Positions 4,779-7,119 of a stretch of DNA of 7,119 nt are shown piece by piece. Position 1 is the stretch's first letter; each line of letters opens with the position of its first letter. The position numbers and the translations under genes are program-made. Source of the stretch: Archangium sp. (lineage in GTDB: Bacteria > Myxococcota > Myxococcia > Myxococcales > Myxococcaceae); assembly GCA_016793585.1 (NCBI GenBank), contig JAEUJR010000873.1, forward strand, positions 1-7,119, written 5' to 3'. The notes under the pieces were generated by a model. It had not been told where the DNA came from and searched no databases. It was given only the letters and a program-made list of their open reading frames with translations.

Positions 4779-7119
4779 AGCGCGCGCTCCTCTGTCTCGC
4801 AGCCGTCGTCGTCTCGTGCGGCACGCCCGTGCAGCCCCGCAGCACCGTGCAGCACGACGCCATCGCCAAGAGCGATCTCGAGGGCGTCTGGTACTTCCGC
4901 CAGACCGTCGTCGGCGTTCCGTTCGCCACCGGCTTCACCTTCCCCGGTGAGCAGGGCGAGAACGAGATGGAGAAGATCGTCTGGGACATTCAGGAGAACA
5001 CGCTCATCGCGCGGCGCGCGTACGAGTTCGTGCGTGGCTCCGAGAAGGGCCAGGAGCCGTTCGCCTCGGGTGCCGATCGTCGCTACCAGGGCGCGCCCGT
5101 GGCCGCGTTCAAGATCACGAGCCACTTCGACGTGATCCGCGAATACAACGCGTCGACCGGCGAGGAGTACGACAAGCTCATCGAGAGCCAGGAGCGCAAG
5201 TGGTTCGAGCGAAAGTTCATTCGCGTCGACTGGTCGAAGAACGAGGTCACCAACTTCAACTTCCTCGCTGATTGGACCTCGCCCGCGATTCAGCCCATCA
5301 AGCAGGACGCGGTGCCGTACTACGTCAGCGACCCGAACGACCCCGACGCGTTCCGCATCGAGCGCACCGGTGAAGAGCAGGCCAGCTACCTCGAGGTGAC
5401 GCAGAAGATCGTCGCCAGCCCCGAGACGGTCACCTTCGAAGACGGCACCAGCTTTCCCGTCTGCTGGCTCGAGTACTCGACGAGCGACTGCGCCAGTCAG
5501 GAGATTCGGGTGCGCAACGCGTTTCGCCGCGTGCTGCCCAGCGACTACGAGCCGCGCGTCTACGACGACAAAGACATGGAGCGCTTCGGCTACTTCTCGA
5601 CCGAGCGCCGCTCGTACAACCGCCAGTACGGCCTGACCGAGACCGGCCGCGAGCGCTTCATCAACCGCCACAACCAGTGGTGGCACTCGTTGTCGACGAA
5701 GCGCTGCCAGCTCGACGTGCACTGTGGTGACACCTCGCCGGGGGTGCGCTGCGTGACCGAGCTGCCCACCGCGACGGTCGAGAGCGACGGCAAGGTGACG
5801 GGCTTCTGCTCACTGCCGTACGCGGTGCGCAACCGGGCCGACCCCTCAGACCCGTCGAGCACCGATCTCGGCGCGCGGCCCATCGTCTACTACCTGAACC
5901 AGGGCTTCCCCGAAGACCTCAAGGGCGCGGCCAAAGAGCTCGAGCGCCAGTACGACGTGATCTTCAAGGGCGTGGTCGAGAGCCTGCAGGGCCGGCCCGT
6001 CGTCGGTCAGGCGTTCGTGATGTGCGTGAACAACCCGGTGAAGGAGGGCGACCCGGCGGTGTGTGGGCAGCCCGGCACCACGGTGCGCATCGGCGACATT
6101 CGTTTCAACATGCTCTACTGGATCGACGAGCCCGTCTCGGCGGGGCTGTTGGGCTACGGCCCGAACTCGAACGACGCCGAGACGGGTGAGACGGTCGCGA
6201 GCTCGGCCTTCGTCTACGGCGCGCAGATCGACACCTACTCGGCGATGGCGCGCGACATCGTGCGGCTGGTGAACGGCGAGCTGCGGCCCGACCAGTTCAT
6301 CGAGGGCGTGAACGTGAAGGAGTGGCTCGCTGGCCAGCAGTACGGCAGGCGCCGCACCTTCAGTCAGGCCGAGGTCGACGAGATGGCGAGGTCGATGGAC
6401 GTCGCGTGGACGAAGGGGCTGCCGAAGACGCCGCGCATGACGAAGGGGTCGGCGAAGCAGCTCAAGCAGCAGATGGCGACGCGTGCGCAGGCGCTGGCCG
6501 CGACGCAGGTGCTCGGCGGGCAGCCGGGGCAGACGACGCAGCGGCTGATGAAGCTGCGCGGCTCCGATCTCGAGCGCAAGCTGGTGACGCCCGAGGTGCT
6601 CGTCGCGCATCGGCAAGACCCGCGCACGCCGGTGACGAAGGGCCTGCTCGAGCGCATGAGCCCGCTGACGCGCTACACGCCCGCCCAGCACCGGCTGCAG
6701 CAGGCGCAGCGCCGCCGCCTCGGCGCCCACGGTGTCGATCTCGCCGAGGCCACGCTCAACGACGCGGTGCTCGGCTTCGCGCTCGGCCAGAAGGGCGCCG
6801 ACCCGCAAGTGGTGTGGAAGCGCATTCGCGAGCAGGTGTTCCTCTCGACGGCGCTGCACGAGGTCGGGCACACGCTGGGCCTTCGCCACAACTTCGCGGG
6901 CTCGTACGACCCGATGAACTACCCGAAGACGTATTGGGATCTGCGCACGGCGAACGGCACGAAGCAGCCGAAGCCGCGCTACCTCGACCCCGAGTCAGAC
7001 GCCGAGCTGCAGGGCGTGACGGTGGCCAACGGGCTCAAGGCCGGCATCACCGAGTTCATGCAGTCGTCGATCATGGACTACGGCGCCAACTTCAACTCCG
7101 ACATTCAGGGCCTCGGCCG
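4775..7119 (+). CDS. Zinc-dependent metalloprotease lipoprotein (HEXXHxxGxxH type), 3' end beyond the window
   Basis: The frame is open from ATG 4775 to the window end: 781 codons, with the C-terminus missing. MKRALLCLAAVVVSCGTP is a lipoprotein signal with lipobox VVSC. Cys15 would be lipidated, and Gly at +2 does not signal inner-membrane retention, so outer-membrane anchoring is likely. An N-terminal domain follows (DLEGVWYFRQTVVGVP, 34-49, onward). Eight mature cysteines, at 230, 239, 311, 317, 326, 345, 417 and 430, are consistent with disulfides outside the cytoplasm. GYGPNSNDAETGE (460-472) resembles a motif of large secreted zincins. A strongly basic helical stretch (about 550-656) precedes the zinc site HEVGHTLGLRHNF: His695, His699 and His705 as ligands, Glu696 as catalytic base. 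SSIMDYG (764-770) is the likely Met-turn, with Met767. The HTLGLRHNF form and 'MDY' turn match the large bacterial zinc-dependent metalloproteases annotated with DUF5117/DUF4953-type domains. Substrate is unknown. It is translationally coupled to the upstream barrel gene. All active-site residues in the window are intact. Confidence 0.9.
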   Translation, partial: MKRALLCLAAVVVSCGTPVQPRSTVQHDAIAKSDLEGVWYFRQTVVGVPFATGFTFPGEQGENEMEKIVWDIQENTLIARRAYEFVRGSEKGQEPFASGADRRYQGAPVAAFKITSHFDVIREYNASTGEEYDKLIESQERKWFERKFIRVDWSKNEVTNFNFLADWTSPAIQPIKQDAVPYYVSDPNDPDAFRIERTGEEQASYLEVTQKIVASPETVTFEDGTSFPVCWLEYSTSDCASQEIRVRNAFRRVLPSDYEPRVYDDKDMERFGYFSTERRSYNRQYGLTETGRERFINRHNQWWHSLSTKRCQLDVHCGDTSPGVRCVTELPTATVESDGKVTGFCSLPYAVRNRADPSDPSSTDLGARPIVYYLNQGFPEDLKGAAKELERQYDVIFKGVVESLQGRPVVGQAFVMCVNNPVKEGDPAVCGQPGTTVRIGDIRFNMLYWIDEPVSAGLLGYGPNSNDAETGETVASSAFVYGAQIDTYSAMARDIVRLVNGELRPDQFIEGVNVKEWLAGQQYGRRRTFSQAEVDEMARSMDVAWTKGLPKTPRMTKGSAKQLKQQMATRAQALAATQVLGGQPGQTTQRLMKLRGSDLERKLVTPEVLVAHRQDPRTPVTKGLLERMSPLTRYTPAQHRLQQAQRRRLGAHGVDLAEATLNDAVLGFALGQKGADPQVVWKRIREQVFLSTALHEVGHTLGLRHNFAGSYDPMNYPKTYWDLRTANGTKQPKPRYLDPESDAELQGVTVANGLKAGITEFMQSSIMDYGANFNSDIQGLG

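Noticed and set aside
4715..5722. Minus-strand open frame of 335 codons under the protease gene
   Set aside because: Composition is Leu/Val/Ala/Arg/Asp-biased, as expected of a reverse complement of G+C-rich coding DNA. The plus strand encodes a recognisable lipoprotein protease.
5846..6889. Minus-strand open frame of 347 codons opposite the zinc site
   Set aside because: Rich in Leu, Arg and His with no recognisable domain. It overlaps the HEVGHTLGLRHNF-encoding region, which is clearly the real frame.

Overview
The window is high in G+C (about two thirds by eye), densely coded and uses G/C-rich third codon positions. Together with the gene types present (an alkylglycerone-phosphate-synthase-like flavoprotein, a helix-turn-helix/membrane/fibre-like protein, and a large lipoprotein metalloprotease ending in an HEVGHTLGLRHNF zinc site), this suggests a chromosomal segment of a myxobacterium (Myxococcota) or a close relative. 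That placement rests on family knowledge and overall composition, not on a phylogenetic marker. I see no RNA gene, CRISPR array, insertion sequence, phage module or attachment site. No stretch over 300 bases lacks a gene.

Layout: (1) 1-94, minus strand, the N-terminal piece of a probable isopenicillin-N-synthase-type 2-oxoglutarate/Fe(II) oxygenase that runs off the left edge. (2) A 54-bp divergent gap. (3) 149-994 and 991-2562, plus strand, a two-gene unit with an ATGA stop/start overlap: a beta-propeller-like protein of unknown function, then an AGPS-like FAD oxidoreductase. (4) 2563-3378, minus strand, a protein with a cytoplasmic helix-turn-helix, one membrane segment and a cysteine-rich, tail-fibre-like exported part. 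Its stop codon abuts the stop of the AGPS-like gene with no spacer. (5) A 131-bp divergent intergenic region holding a possible promoter and a hairpin over a strong Shine-Dalgarno sequence. (6) 3510-4778 and 4775 to the right edge, plus strand, a second ATGA-coupled pair: a probable outer-membrane beta-barrel protein, which I argue starts at a CTG codon, followed by a secreted lipoprotein zinc metalloprotease truncated by the window end.

How the genes may work together: the first pair looks metabolic (flavin-dependent ether-lipid-type chemistry plus an unknown partner). The second pair looks like a cell-surface unit in which a barrel and an outer-membrane-anchored protease are made in fixed proportion by translational coupling. 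The divergent helix-turn-helix/membrane/fibre protein could be a surface sensor or appendage sharing the same control region, but that link is inference from position only. The most unusual points are the CTG start with its Shine-Dalgarno sequence buried in a hairpin, and the architecture of the helix-turn-helix/membrane/fibre protein.
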